A stretch of 64,000 nt of DNA from Pseudalkalibacillus hwajinpoensis (GCF_039851965.1 NZ_CP156674.1:2418001-2482000); one strand, 5' to 3'. Counted from the first letter of the stretch, positions 33,187 to 40,419 are shown. Made by a program: numbers and translations. The notes: generated by a model from the sequence alone, not told the origin.

Positions 33187-33215
33187 TTGACATCTATTTC
33201 CTATAGAAAGATAAT
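33187..33215 (+). promoter_or_regulatory. Sigma-A promoter upstream of the symporter operon
   Basis: TTGACA (33187-33192), 17-nt spacer, GATAAT (33210-33215): a near-consensus promoter. Transcription would begin near 33222, so no start codon upstream of that point can be used by the small gene that follows. Confidence 0.75.
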
Positions 33216-33261
33216 GAAGAGTATAGAAAATTCAGACTACTTTTCGGAAGGAGGCTCTATC

Positions 33262-33438
33262 ATTTTATACGTATTACTAGCTGTGGCTGTATTAAGTCTA
33301 GCAATGACAATTAGAAAACGGAAGCCACTGTATTTACTGTTACCAGTAGGCATAATGGGCGTTTATTTCATAGTGGAAATTGCACGTGTGCCACTTGGTT
33401 TTGTAGAAACTGTGGAGCTTATTTTTAATTTAAAATAA
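33262..33438 (+). CDS. Small two-helix membrane protein, probable AUU start
   Basis: The frame encodes ILYVLLAVAVLSLAMTIRKR, a second hydrophobic segment (YLLLPVGIMGVYFIVEI) and ends ELIFNLK: about 58 residues, two transmembrane helices with a basic loop. A perfect AAGGAGG (33248-33254) is followed 7 nt later by ATT at 33262, with no ATG, GTG or TTG at usable spacing. The in-frame TTG at 33187 is the promoter -35 and the ATG at 33214 lies at the -10. It precedes the symporter genes by 21 nt and may act with them. Family not recognised. Confidence 0.55.
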   Translation: MLYVLLAVAVLSLAMTIRKRKPLYLLLPVGIMGVYFIVEIARVPLGFVETVELIFNLK

Positions 33439-33459
33439 TAGTAATGAGGAGGTAATGTG

Positions 33460-33759
33460 ATGAGAAAAATCGATAAGAAGAAGGCGGATGCTTACTTTAA
33501 ATCTCGTGTTCGCTTAATTGCGATCCTGCTCGTAATCTGGTTTGGCGTTTCGTTTGGTGTGGTTTTATTTGCTGAAACGTTAGCGAAGTATACGTTTAAT
33601 GGATTTCCTCTTCATTATTTTATGGGGGCTCAAGGATCTATTCTCGTTTTTATTCTTTTATTATTTGTTAACGCTTACATAACAGATAGAATTGATCAGA
33701 AATACAATTTAGTAGAGAAAAAAGCAAAAGCATCTAAAGGGCAGACCTTACAATCATAA
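33460..33759 (+). CDS. DUF4212 small subunit of a sodium:solute symporter
   Basis: 99-residue protein with two transmembrane helices (LIAILLVIWFGVSFGVVLFA and GAQGSILVFILLLFVNAYIT) and a charged C-terminus. It fits the DUF4212 family (putative solute:sodium symporter small subunit), always found just upstream of a large SSS-family subunit as here. ATG at 33460 is chosen over GTG at 33457 from the spacing to TGAGGAGGT. The large subunit starts 12 nt downstream. Confidence 0.85.
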   Translation: MRKIDKKKADAYFKSRVRLIAILLVIWFGVSFGVVLFAETLAKYTFNGFPLHYFMGAQGSILVFILLLFVNAYITDRIDQKYNLVEKKAKASKGQTLQS

Positions 33760-33771
33760 GGGGGGTAAAGG

Positions 33772-35433
33772 ATGGATTCGCAATTTCTAGTATCATTATT
33801 ACTTATTGTTGCGTCGTTTGGTCTTTATATCGGAATTGCTGTTTATAACCGGGCGAAGCAGACGTCGGAGTTTTTTGTAGCCGGACGCGGAGTGCCGGCA
33901 ATTTATAATGGGATGGCGATTGGCGCAGACTGGATGAGTGCGGCTTCCTTCATTGGATTAGCTGGAACTGTCATGGTGCTCGGATATGATGGGCTCGCTT
34001 ATATTATGGGGTGGACAGGCGGATATTTACTGCTTACCTTTTTACTAGCACCACAGCTTCGAAAATATGGCCGTTATACGGTGCCTGAATTCATTGGTGA
34101 CCGCTTCCAAAGTAAAACAGCCCTCGTCATTGCAGCCATTGCTACCATTATTATCAGTTTTACCTACTCGATCGGGCAACTTGCTGGATCCGGTGTCGTC
34201 ATCGGGAGATTATTTGAAGTGGATGCTAGAGTTGGTGTTATGATTGGTGTGGTCATTATTGCCATCTATGCCACATTTGGCGGGATGAAAGGGATTACCT
34301 GGACACAGGTGGCTCAGTACATTATTCTAATTCTCGCCTACCTGATTCCGGTCATCTTTATGTCTCTTCAAATCACGAATAACCCTATTCCATGGCTTAG
34401 CTACGGAAATGTCGTTTCCGAACTAGGGGAACTTGATCGAGAACTCGGGTTATCCGAGTACTTTGCGCCGTTTGAAAACGCATCGAAATGGCAGTTTATG
34501 GCCCTGATGTTTAGCTTAATGGCCGGTACAGCAGGTCTCCCCCACGTTATTGTTCGTTTCTATACGGTATCAACGATGAAAGCAGCGAGGTGGAGCGGAG
34601 CGTGGGCTCTATTATTTATTGGGCTTCTCTATTTATCAGCCCCTGCGTACGCGGCGTTTTCACGCTTCATTTTGATGAAAGAGGTTGCTGGTAGTCCTAT
34701 CGAGAGCTTGCCAGCATGGACCGAAAAGTGGGTAAATACCGGCTTGCTCACAATGGCTGATACGAGCGGGGATGGCATTCTTCAATGGCAGGAGATCGCT
34801 ATCAGTAATGATATAGTGGTAATGGCTACGCCTGAAATAGCTGATCTTGGCATTTTCGTTATCGGCCTCGTAGCGGCAGGAGCAATGGCCGCCGCCTTAT
34901 CAACAGCTGGAGGACTATTAATTGCAATCTCTTCTTCTTTTTCACATGACATTTACTTCCGAATTATCAATCCAAAGGCAACCGAGCGAAAGCGGATGGC
35001 CGTGGCGCGATGGTCCATTTTAATTGCCACAGTTGTTGCAGGACTGGTTGCTCTCAATCCTCCCGGCGTGATCACACAGATTGTCGCATGGGCGTTTGCG
35101 CTTGCCTCAGGTACATTCTTCCCAGCACTTATTCTCGGTGTCTGGTGGAAGCGAGCAAACGCACCTGGCGTCATAGCTGGAATGGTAGTCGGCTTACTTG
35201 TCACGCTAACTTACATTTTCCTTGCTAAATTTGGCGGTTTCACGATTCTTGGTATTATTGACACGGGGGCTGGTGTATTTGGAGCTTCTGCTGCGATTCT
35301 AACGAATATTATTGTCTCACTAAGCACAAAGCCGCCATCTCAAAAGCTACAGGATGAAGTAATGGACCTACGTTATCCTGAACAGCTCACATATAAAGAT
35401 GGGGAAGTGTGGAAGGATGATCATGTTAGTTAA
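33772..35433 (+). CDS. Sodium:solute symporter family, VC_2705-type large subunit
   Basis: 553-residue SSS-family transporter with about 13 transmembrane helices, related to acetate/propionate permeases (ActP). Substrate cannot be set from sequence. Signatures: RGVPAIYNGMAIGADWMSAA and GMMAAALSTAGGLLIAISSS (here GAMAAALSTAGG). An extramembrane loop near residue 328 reads DTSGDGILQWQE, a good match to a 12-residue EF-hand calcium loop. ATG at 33772 with AAGGGGGGTAAAGG. Co-transcribed with the DUF4212 subunit and the small membrane protein upstream. Confidence 0.85.
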   Translation: MDSQFLVSLLLIVASFGLYIGIAVYNRAKQTSEFFVAGRGVPAIYNGMAIGADWMSAASFIGLAGTVMVLGYDGLAYIMGWTGGYLLLTFLLAPQLRKYGRYTVPEFIGDRFQSKTALVIAAIATIIISFTYSIGQLAGSGVVIGRLFEVDARVGVMIGVVIIAIYATFGGMKGITWTQVAQYIILILAYLIPVIFMSLQITNNPIPWLSYGNVVSELGELDRELGLSEYFAPFENASKWQFMALMFSLMAGTAGLPHVIVRFYTVSTMKAARWSGAWALLFIGLLYLSAPAYAAFSRFILMKEVAGSPIESLPAWTEKWVNTGLLTMADTSGDGILQWQEIAISNDIVVMATPEIADLGIFVIGLVAAGAMAAALSTAGGLLIAISSSFSHDIYFRIINPKATERKRMAVARWSILIATVVAGLVALNPPGVITQIVAWAFALASGTFFPALILGVWWKRANAPGVIAGMVVGLLVTLTYIFLAKFGGFTILGIIDTGAGVFGASAAILTNIIVSLSTKPPSQKLQDEVMDLRYPEQLTYKDGEVWKDDHVS

Positions 35434-35442
35434 ACCAATCGT

Positions 35443-35600
35443 TTTATCCCACCCTTAAGGGGCAGTAAACCCCCACCTCATAAAGTTACTTAATCGAGAC
35501 GTTTAGGTGGGGGTCAACTGCCCCTAAAGGTCCGATTGGTTCAACTAACCATCCGAGGGGGATGAAACAAACCCCCTCGGATGGAAGTTTCACTTTATCC
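35443..35600 (-). repeat. 158-bp two-hairpin dispersed repeat, copy 1
   Basis: Inverted relative to a second copy at 53062-53220. Hairpin 1 pairs AGGGGCAGT...CCCCCACCT with AGGTGGGGGTCAACTGCCCCT. Hairpin 2 pairs CCATCCGAGGGGG with CCCCCTCGGATGG. The block between them (GGTCCGATTGGTTCAACTAA) is identical in both copies. It lies just after the symporter stop codon and could act as a terminator. TTTATCCC-CCTTAAG occurs at both outer edges. Confidence 0.8.
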
Positions 35601-35623
35601 CCCTTAAGAATGGATAAACAATT

Positions 35624-35653
35624 CCTCTGTGCAGAACGCACGGAGGTTTTTTT
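35624..35653 (+). terminator. Intrinsic terminator after the repeat
   Basis: CCTCTGTGC-AGAAC-GCACGGAGG followed by seven T. Probably the true end of the symporter transcript. Confidence 0.88.
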
Positions 35654-35937
35654 GGAAAGGTAAATATACATAAAAGTAATGGAAATAAAAGAAAATTTAA
35701 ATAAAACCCTTGTCCCTCTTGACTTTTTGGAATATAACCACCTGTTCCCTAATAAAATGTTACAAAACTTAGTAAATGAGGGGCAGAGGTGAGAAGTTGT
35801 GGTAAGGCTTCGAAGTATTCTTGCATGCAATACTCCTGACATCATGTAGGTCGACCTGATGACTAGAGCTTCGTAGCATGATCACTTTATCAGTCTCATT
35901 TCGCATCTCTCACATCCAATTTAGGGAGGCGAGTGGT
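35654..35937 (+). other. Non-coding leader of spoIIID with two hairpins
   Basis: AT-rich DNA without a gene. At 35814-35834 AGTATT and AATACT enclose TTGCATGC, and at 35840-35861 CATCA and TGATG enclose AGGTCGACC. They lie where the promoter or leader of spoIIID should be (sigma-E in B. subtilis). No confident promoter box could be assigned. Confidence 0.35.
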
Positions 35938-36210
35938 GTGCACGATTACATCAAAGAGCGAACCATCAAGATTGGAAATTACATCGTGGAGACGAAGAAA
36001 ACGGTGAGGGTGATCGCCAAAGAATTTGGAGTGTCAAAGAGCACCGTTCATAAGGATTTAACTGAACGTCTGCCAGAAATCAATCCAGACCTTGCCAATG
36101 AGGTGAAGGGCATTCTCGAGTATCATAAATCGATACGCCATCTCCGCGGCGGCGAAGCGACTAGAATAAAATATAGAAAGGATACGGAAAAAGAAGAAGC
36201 TGTCAAATAA
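35938..36210 (+). CDS. spoIIID: Sporulation transcription factor SpoIIID
   Basis: Small DNA-binding regulator of mother-cell genes between the sigma-E and sigma-K stages. 90 residues, nearly identical to B. subtilis: MHDYIKERTIKIGNYIVETK, helix-turn-helix VRVIAKEFGVSKSTVHKDL and the basic C-terminal RHLRGGEATRIKYRK. The start is GTG at 35938, matching the B. subtilis start, with TAGGGAGGCG upstream; the longer frame from 35878 is not family sequence. Confidence 0.96.
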   Translation: MHDYIKERTIKIGNYIVETKKTVRVIAKEFGVSKSTVHKDLTERLPEINPDLANEVKGILEYHKSIRHLRGGEATRIKYRKDTEKEEAVK

Positions 36211-36250
36211 TACCCTGAAAACGACATTTTTTTCTAAATCGTTTCTTCCC

Positions 36251-36272
36251 TGTTCTACTTTTGTGATACAAT
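36251..36272 (+). promoter_or_regulatory. Probable mbl promoter (extended -10)
   Basis: TG-A-TACAAT at 36264-36272 forms an extended -10. The -35 region is poor. It lies 77 nt before mbl. Confidence 0.45.
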
Positions 36273-36348
36273 ATACTAATGGATAGGCTATTTAAACATA
36301 CTAGGACTGGAACAATAGATGAGTTATAGAACACAGGGAGGATAAGTC

Positions 36349-37350
36349 ATGTTTTCACGTGATATAGGGATTGATTTAGGTACAGCGAATGTACTGATTT
36401 ATGTGAAGGGCAGAGGCATTGTTCTTGATGAGCCTTCAGTAGTAGCCATTAACACTGAAACTGGAAGAGCACTTGCTGTTGGTGAAGAAGCAAGACAAAT
36501 GGTCGGCCGGACTCCTGGAAACATCGTTGCCACACGTCCTTTAAAAGACGGCGTTATTGCAGACTTCGATATAACAGAAGTGATGCTTAGACATTTCTTG
36601 AACAAAATTAATGTAAAAAGCTTTCTATCAAAGCCGCGTATTCTGATTTGCACACCAACCAATATTACATCAGTAGAGAAAAAGGCAATCAAAGAAGCTG
36701 CAGAAAAAAGCGGTGGAAAACAAATTTTTCTTGAAGAAGAACCTAAAGTGGCAGCAATTGGAGCAGGAATGGATATTTTTCAGCCAAGCGGTAATATGGT
36801 AGTGGACATTGGCGGTGGAACGACAGATATCGCAGTTCTCTCAATGGGCGATATCGTCACCGCCTCTTCCATTAAAATGGCTGGGGACAAGTTCGATTAC
36901 GAGATTCTTGATTACATTAAAAAAACGTATAAGCTTTTAATTGGAGAACGAACTGCAGAACAAATCAAGATTAACGTTGCAACGGTATTTCCAGGCGGCC
37001 GGAACGAAGAGCTTGATATTCGCGGACGTGACATGGTGTCAGGACTTCCGCGTACCATTACAGTGAAGTCTGATGAAATCCAGCAGGCACTTCAGGAGCC
37101 GATCTCGCACATGGTAATGGCAGCGAAGAGCGTACTTGAACGAACGCCTCCTGAACTTTCAGCAGATATCATTGACCGCGGTGTCATTATGACAGGCGGT
37201 GGCGCTTTGCTTCATGGTATTGATCAGCTATTTGCTGAAGAGCTGATGGTTCCAGTACTTGTTGCAGAAGAGCCAATGAGCTGTGTTGCAAGAGGGACAG
37301 GCCTTATGCTTGAGCATATTGACAAAATTGCTAAGAAGAAGTTTATTTAA
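36349..37350 (+). CDS. mbl: Mbl, MreB-like actin homologue
   Basis: Bacterial actin that guides lateral wall synthesis with the elongasome. 333 residues, phosphate-binding loops GIDLGTANVLIYVKG and VVDIGGGTTDIAVLSMG, and MTGGGALLHGIDQLF near the C-terminus. Starts MFSRDIGIDLGTANV as in B. subtilis Mbl rather than MreB. It follows spoIIID as in B. subtilis. The flagellar-like flhO-flhP genes that follow mbl there are absent here. ATG at 36349 with AGGGAGGAT. Confidence 0.95.
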   Translation: MFSRDIGIDLGTANVLIYVKGRGIVLDEPSVVAINTETGRALAVGEEARQMVGRTPGNIVATRPLKDGVIADFDITEVMLRHFLNKINVKSFLSKPRILICTPTNITSVEKKAIKEAAEKSGGKQIFLEEEPKVAAIGAGMDIFQPSGNMVVDIGGGTTDIAVLSMGDIVTASSIKMAGDKFDYEILDYIKKTYKLLIGERTAEQIKINVATVFPGGRNEELDIRGRDMVSGLPRTITVKSDEIQQALQEPISHMVMAAKSVLERTPPELSADIIDRGVIMTGGGALLHGIDQLFAEELMVPVLVAEEPMSCVARGTGLMLEHIDKIAKKKFI

Positions 37351-37399
37351 CTAACGTATACAACAAGAAATGGAAACTATTCGTAAGGGTGTAATCATA

Positions 37400-37687
37400 A
37401 TGGCGAACAACCATGAAAAGGTGAACCAGACCTCTGAACGGAGCGAATTTAGTAATGAAGAGGCCAAACAAACGAATAATAAAGTGGAAGAAGTAGAGCG
37501 CAGACCAAGAAATCGGTTCATCCCGATCTGGTTGCGCCTACTTCTCGTGGTTCTCTTGCTCGTTGCTTCACTTGTAGCAGGAGCGATGATCGGCTACGGT
37601 GTGATTGGTGATGGAAGCCCAGGCGATGTGTTTAAGAAAGAAACCTGGGTAAAAATAACCGATATCGTGAAGAAAGAAAAGAAATAA
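37400..37687 (+). CDS. EpuA-type DNA-directed RNA polymerase subunit beta family protein
   Basis: 95-residue protein: a charged, Asn/Glu-rich cytoplasmic N-terminus (MANNHEKVNQTSERSEF), one transmembrane helix (IWLRLLLVVLLLVASLVAGA) and a short C-terminal tail (GDGSPGDVFKKETWVKITDI). This is the layout of PF11772 (EpuA), annotated as an RNA polymerase beta-subunit family but of uncertain role. ATG at 37400 preceded by GTAAGGGTG; another ATG at 37370 lacks a site. Lies between mbl and fabZ, a common place for this family. Confidence 0.75.
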   Translation: MANNHEKVNQTSERSEFSNEEAKQTNNKVEEVERRPRNRFIPIWLRLLLVVLLLVASLVAGAMIGYGVIGDGSPGDVFKKETWVKITDIVKKEKK

Positions 37688-37705
37688 AGGAAGGGTGACT
37701 CATTT

Positions 37706-38128
37706 ATGTTAAATAGTGAAGAAATTAAATCAATTATCCCGCATCGCTACCCTTTTTTACTAGTAGATCGTATTTTAGAAGTGGAAGAAGAAGTCAGAGC
37801 GGTCGGTATAAAGAACGTTACAGCAAACGAAGAATTCTTTAATGGTCATTTTCCTGATTATCCGGTAATGCCGGGTGTCCTCATCGTGGAAGCTCTTGCA
37901 CAAGTAGGGGCTGTCGCAATGTTGAAGAAAGAAGAAAATCAAGGAAAGCTCGCCTTCTTTACCGGAATCGACAAGTGCCGATTCAAAAAACAGGTGAAGC
38001 CAGGAGACCAGCTTCGCCTTGAAGTCGAAATTATTCGAATCAAAGGACCAATCGGCAAAGGAAAAGCAACAGCCACAGTCGACGGAGAAATAGCAGCAGA
38101 AGCAGAAATTATGTTTGCGCTAAAGTAA
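37706..38128 (+). CDS. fabZ: 3-hydroxyacyl-ACP dehydratase FabZ
   Basis: Dehydratase of fatty-acid elongation. 140 residues, hot-dog fold, with the start IKSIIPHRYPFLLVDRILEV and the catalytic His and Glu in FNGHFPDYPVMPGVLIVEALAQ (read as two adjoining motifs). ATG at 37706 with AAAGGAAGGG. Follows the EpuA-type gene by 18 nt and ends at a strong terminator. Confidence 0.95.
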   Translation: MLNSEEIKSIIPHRYPFLLVDRILEVEEEVRAVGIKNVTANEEFFNGHFPDYPVMPGVLIVEALAQVGAVAMLKKEENQGKLAFFTGIDKCRFKKQVKPGDQLRLEVEIIRIKGPIGKGKATATVDGEIAAEAEIMFALK

Positions 38129-38164
38129 AAATAGTTCAACAAACAACTGTTTTGAATTCATTAC

Positions 38165-38206
38165 GCCATTGTTAAGCGCCTTAGTGTTTAACAATGGCTT
38201 TTTTGT
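38165..38206 (+). terminator. Terminator of fabZ
   Basis: GCCATTGTTAA and TTAACAATGGC form an 11-bp perfect stem around a 12-nt loop, followed by TTTTTTG. The rest of the fabZ-lipoprotein gap (38207-38452) is AT-rich; a TG-A-TATGAT extended -10 near 38388-38396 may serve the next gene. Confidence 0.88.
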
Positions 38207-38452
38207 ATTATTTCATTTCATATGCCGACAGTTATTTAACCTTCAGGATCAGCTCCGCAACCCACTAAGTCCTGCTAACAGGTTACTCTCCTAAATGTTC
38301 ATTTTATGTTGAATTTATTACACAAGTACTTACTATGTAAAACGCTTATAGAGACTATGTAAATTTCAACATTTTCCCTTTTTGACCTGATATGATTTAC
38401 TCAACCGTTACTTAGCGGTCAAAACTATTGAGTTCAGGGAGGAATTTTGGAA

Positions 38453-38620
38453 ATGAATAACAAGAACTTCATGCTCAAAATTGCAACTTCGTTAGTAGCT
38501 GTTATGTTGATCACAGCCTGTAACAATGGTGGTGGAGAAGAAGAAAACAACTCAATGAACAACGGAAGCAACACGGAAGAGCCTGCTACAAACGAAAAAT
38601 CCGAGAACTCTGCTGAATAA
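38453..38620 (+). CDS. Small lipoprotein (55 residues)
   Basis: Too short for most gene callers but well supported: ATG at 38453 follows CAGGGAGGAAT, and the product has a lipoprotein signal (MNNKNFMLKIATSLVAVML then LITAC, lipid-modified Cys23). The mature part is only 33 residues, Asn/Glu/Ser-rich (NNGGGEEENNSMNNGSNTEE). A terminator follows directly. A similar but longer acidic lipoprotein lies at 40903. Function unknown; possibly spore- or envelope-associated. Confidence 0.75.
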   Translation: MNNKNFMLKIATSLVAVMLITACNNGGGEEENNSMNNGSNTEEPATNEKSENSAE

Positions 38621-38627
38621 ACGATGA

Positions 38628-38658
38628 TCTCCTGTCCTTTCTGGACGGGAGTTTTTAA
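38628..38658 (+). terminator. Terminator after the small lipoprotein gene
   Basis: CTCCTGTCC-TTTC-TGGACGGGAG with one G-U pair, followed by five T. Confidence 0.85.
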
Positions 38659-38695
38659 TGCCCAGAAAAATAAATGAAGCAGATCGCGGCCTGCT

Positions 38696-39025
38696 TCAAT
38701 CGTTTTTGCTATTCAGCTGCCACTTCTTAAACTCTAAATAATCCGCAAAGTCCTCTTTTGTAATGCCAGACCGCATGGCTTCTTCAATTAATTCTTTCCA
38801 TTCTGTATCCAGCGCCGGCTCATCATTCTCTTCTTCGAGAATAAAAACTTCCATCGGGACTTTAAGTTCTGCAGCTATTTTCTCAAGGAATTGAATAGAT
38901 GGGTTAGCCTGTTGATTTCGCTCAATAGAACTAAGATAGGATTTTGCGACCCCGGCCCGCTTTGCTAATTCGGTTAAGGATAAACCCATTCGATTACGAT
39001 AAAGTTTAATTTTTTCCCCTATCAT
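38696..39025 (-). CDS. sinR: SinR-type repressor, copy 1
   Basis: DNA-binding repressor that in B. subtilis shuts off biofilm matrix genes and is titrated by SinI. About 109 residues from the MIGEKIKLYR start. Helix-turn-helix LSLTELAKRAGVAKSYLSSI with the SinR/Xre signature IERNQQANPSIQFLEKIA, an acidic linker (EEENDEP) and the SinI-binding helical hairpin LDTEWKELIEEAMRSG...FADYLEFKKWQL. An ATG two codons upstream (39031) is also possible. A promoter with an operator on its -35 lies at 39062-39099. Divergent from the copy-1 sinI. Confidence 0.85.
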   Translation of the reverse strand: MIGEKIKLYRNRMGLSLTELAKRAGVAKSYLSSIERNQQANPSIQFLEKIAAELKVPMEVFILEEENDEPALDTEWKELIEEAMRSGITKEDFADYLEFKKWQLNSKND

Positions 39026-39061
39026 TCCCATACCTCTACTTTATCATTATTTAATAACTTA

Positions 39062-39099
39062 ATTTTATCAAGAACGCATTGTTCTGTAAACAGAACAAT
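39062..39099 (-). promoter_or_regulatory. sinR copy-1 promoter overlapped by a SinR-type operator
   Basis: On the minus strand, -35 TTTACA (39085-39090), 17-nt spacer and -10 TAAAAT (39062-39067). The -35 sits in the centre of a perfect palindrome ATTGTTCTG-N4-CAGAACAAT (39078-39099). Its core GTTCTGTAAACAGAAC resembles the B. subtilis SinR site GTTCTCTAAAGAGAAC. Autorepression is the likely outcome. Confidence 0.65.
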
Positions 39100-39271
39100 T
39101 GTCATGGTTTTTAGATCAATTGTTGGATATAATTACTAAAATTTTTAAAAAAATAAGAGAATGGAAGTAACTAGAAAAGATGAGAAGTTTAATAGGTGTT
39201 AAAAGCCTTAAATAAGGAATTTTCAGTCTTTTTAAACTTCCAAAATAAGACTATATTAGATGTGTATTCTA

Positions 39272-39296
39272 AATAAAGAACAAAACGTTCTTTATT
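39272..39296 (+). promoter_or_regulatory. Inverted repeat in the leader of sinI copy 1
   Basis: AATAAAGAAC-N5-GTTCTTTATT, a perfect 10-bp inverted repeat 39 nt before the sinI ATG. It may be a SinR-type site with outward half-sites or an RNA hairpin. A weak promoter (TTTTTA-N17-TATATT) lies just upstream. The rest of 39100-39271 holds nothing recognisable. Confidence 0.45.
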
Positions 39297-39334
39297 GGTG
39301 TCGGTTATTGGAGAATTTAATAAGGGGGATGGGA

Positions 39335-39457
39335 ATGAGGACGCATACTGACGAAAAATTGGATCAGGAGTGGGTAGATCTTATTTCAATTGCAATAAAA
39401 ATTGGTCTATCGAAGGAAGAAGTAAAGCGATTTCTTGTCAATTCCTCAAAAAAGTAA
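39335..39457 (+). CDS. sinI: SinI-type antirepressor, copy 1
   Basis: 40-residue protein MRTHTDEKLDQEWVDLISIA followed by IKIGLSKEEVKRFLVNSSKK. The LDQEWV motif and the helix-turn-helix layout match the part of B. subtilis SinI (57 residues) that pairs with the SinR dimerisation helices. The ATG at 39335 is chosen for its spacing to AAGGGGG; ATG at 39329 touches that site. A gene of unknown function starts 12 nt downstream. Confidence 0.75.
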   Translation: MRTHTDEKLDQEWVDLISIAIKIGLSKEEVKRFLVNSSKK

Positions 39458-39469
39458 GGAGGAATGCAG

Positions 39470-39733
39470 ATGATAAAATTGGGTGAAGGGACATTTGTAT
39501 CTTATATTCTTGGAAAGAGAATTAAAATCATCTCTCTAGATAACGAGATATGCAGGCTTTACATTAATGATGAATACAAGGGGAAATGTGATTTAGCATT
39601 TATTCTCACAAAGGTCAACTCTCTTGAGAACAATGAGCAGGACATAAGGGGGTTGATGAAGGATGAGAAAGAGCTCTATGCAGAACTAAATGAGATTATT
39701 AGAAGTAAGCAAATTCCTACCCAAATGGAATGA
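39470..39733 (+). CDS. Unknown 87-residue protein downstream of sinI
   Basis: Soluble protein starting MIKLGEGTFVSYILGKRIKI; the first half looks beta-rich (IISLDNEICRLYINDEY), the second helical and charged (MKDEKELYAELNEIIRSK). No known motif, signal peptide or membrane helix. ATG at 39470 has ideal spacing to AAGGAGG; an ATG at 39464 overlaps it. Co-transcribed with sinI copy 1, so probably linked to Sin control. Family not recognised. Confidence 0.6.
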   Translation: MIKLGEGTFVSYILGKRIKIISLDNEICRLYINDEYKGKCDLAFILTKVNSLENNEQDIRGLMKDEKELYAELNEIIRSKQIPTQME

Positions 39734-40001
39734 GAATAGGCATACTTTATGAATATAAGACTAAATATGAAACACGACGGAATAAGATTGTGCCCTAATT
39801 TGAGTGTAACCCATACCACCCCCACATCATCAGGTATACTTTAGTAATCAAACCGTACATTAAATCCGGCTTTATCCGGGTTCTTTTGGGGTTTTGCTTC
39901 TATAATTTATACACTTCATTTAACTTTAAATGGATACTGGCTAGTTATACTTGTGTTTAAACAATAAGAGCCTTCATATATGATGGCTCCTAGTCCGTAC
40001 A
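39734..40001. other. Convergent intergenic region with terminators
   Basis: No gene seen. AATCCGG-CTTTA-TCCGGGTT near 39866-39886 followed by T-rich DNA can end the plus-strand sinI operon. GAGCC...GGCTC around 39967-39990 with a TCATATATGA core can end the minus-strand sinI-sinR transcript. Confidence 0.5.
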
Positions 40002-40337
40002 TTAGTTATCTGATCCCTGGTTTGCACGCCATTTGTTAAATTCCAGGAATTCTTTGAATTGATCTTTACTTACGCCTGAATTCATCGCTTCTTTCACAAG
40101 TCTCTTCCACTCTGAATCTAGCTCATTTTGGTGAATGGGATCATCACCTTGTAAGAGCGTCTCAACTGAAACATCCAGGACATTCGATATTTTATCAAGA
40201 AATTGAATAGAGGGGTTAGATTGTATATTTCGTTCAATTGAGCTTAAATACGATTTGGCAACATTTGCGCGTTCTGCTAATTCCGAAAGTGATAGTCCTT
40301 TACGTAAACGGTATTTTTTTACTTCTTCACCTATCAT
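40002..40337 (-). CDS. sinR: SinR-type repressor, copy 2
   Basis: 111 residues, closer to B. subtilis SinR than copy 1: MIGEEVKKYRLRKGLSLSEL, then AKSYLSSIERNIQSNPSIQF, and the C-terminal SinI-binding region ELDSEWKRLVKEAMNSGVSK with FKEFLEFNKWR. ATG at 40337 with AGGAGGGGTAAC. The cognate sinI lies upstream on the same strand (40458-40580), giving the classical sinI-sinR order. It has its own promoter with an operator, and is downstream of a putative c-di-GMP riboswitch. Confidence 0.9.
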   Translation of the reverse strand: MIGEEVKKYRLRKGLSLSELAERANVAKSYLSSIERNIQSNPSIQFLDKISNVLDVSVETLLQGDDPIHQNELDSEWKRLVKEAMNSGVSKDQFKEFLEFNKWRANQGSDN

Positions 40338-40384
40338 GTTTTGTTACCCCTCCTGTACTTCGACAAAATTCTCCGTTGTTATTT

Positions 40385-40419
40385 ATTATAGCAGTGTGCA
40401 ATTGTTCCGTAAATAGAAC
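40385..40419 (-). promoter_or_regulatory. Internal sinR copy-2 promoter overlapped by a SinR-type operator
   Basis: Minus strand -35 TTTACG (40408-40413), 17-nt spacer, -10 TATAAT (40385-40390). The -35 lies inside GTTC-N8-GAAC at 40404-40419, whose 16-mer GTTCCGTAAATAGAAC differs at two positions from the copy-1 operator. The geometry is the same as at the copy-1 promoter. Confidence 0.65.

Noticed and set aside
33187..33261. TTG (33187) or ATG (33214) as start of the small membrane protein
   Set aside because: Both positions coincide with the -35 and -10 of a near-consensus promoter and have no ribosome site, while AAGGAGG lies further downstream.
35486..35845. 119-codon minus-strand frame downstream of the symporter
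   Set aside because: It reads through the two-hairpin repeat and a terminator, has no ribosome site and no homologous look.
39272..39296. Inverted repeat before sinI copy 1 as a terminator
   Set aside because: A 10-bp stem is followed only by ATT and GG-rich leader, not a T-run, and it lies upstream of a gene with a good ribosome site. Kept as an operator or leader hairpin instead.
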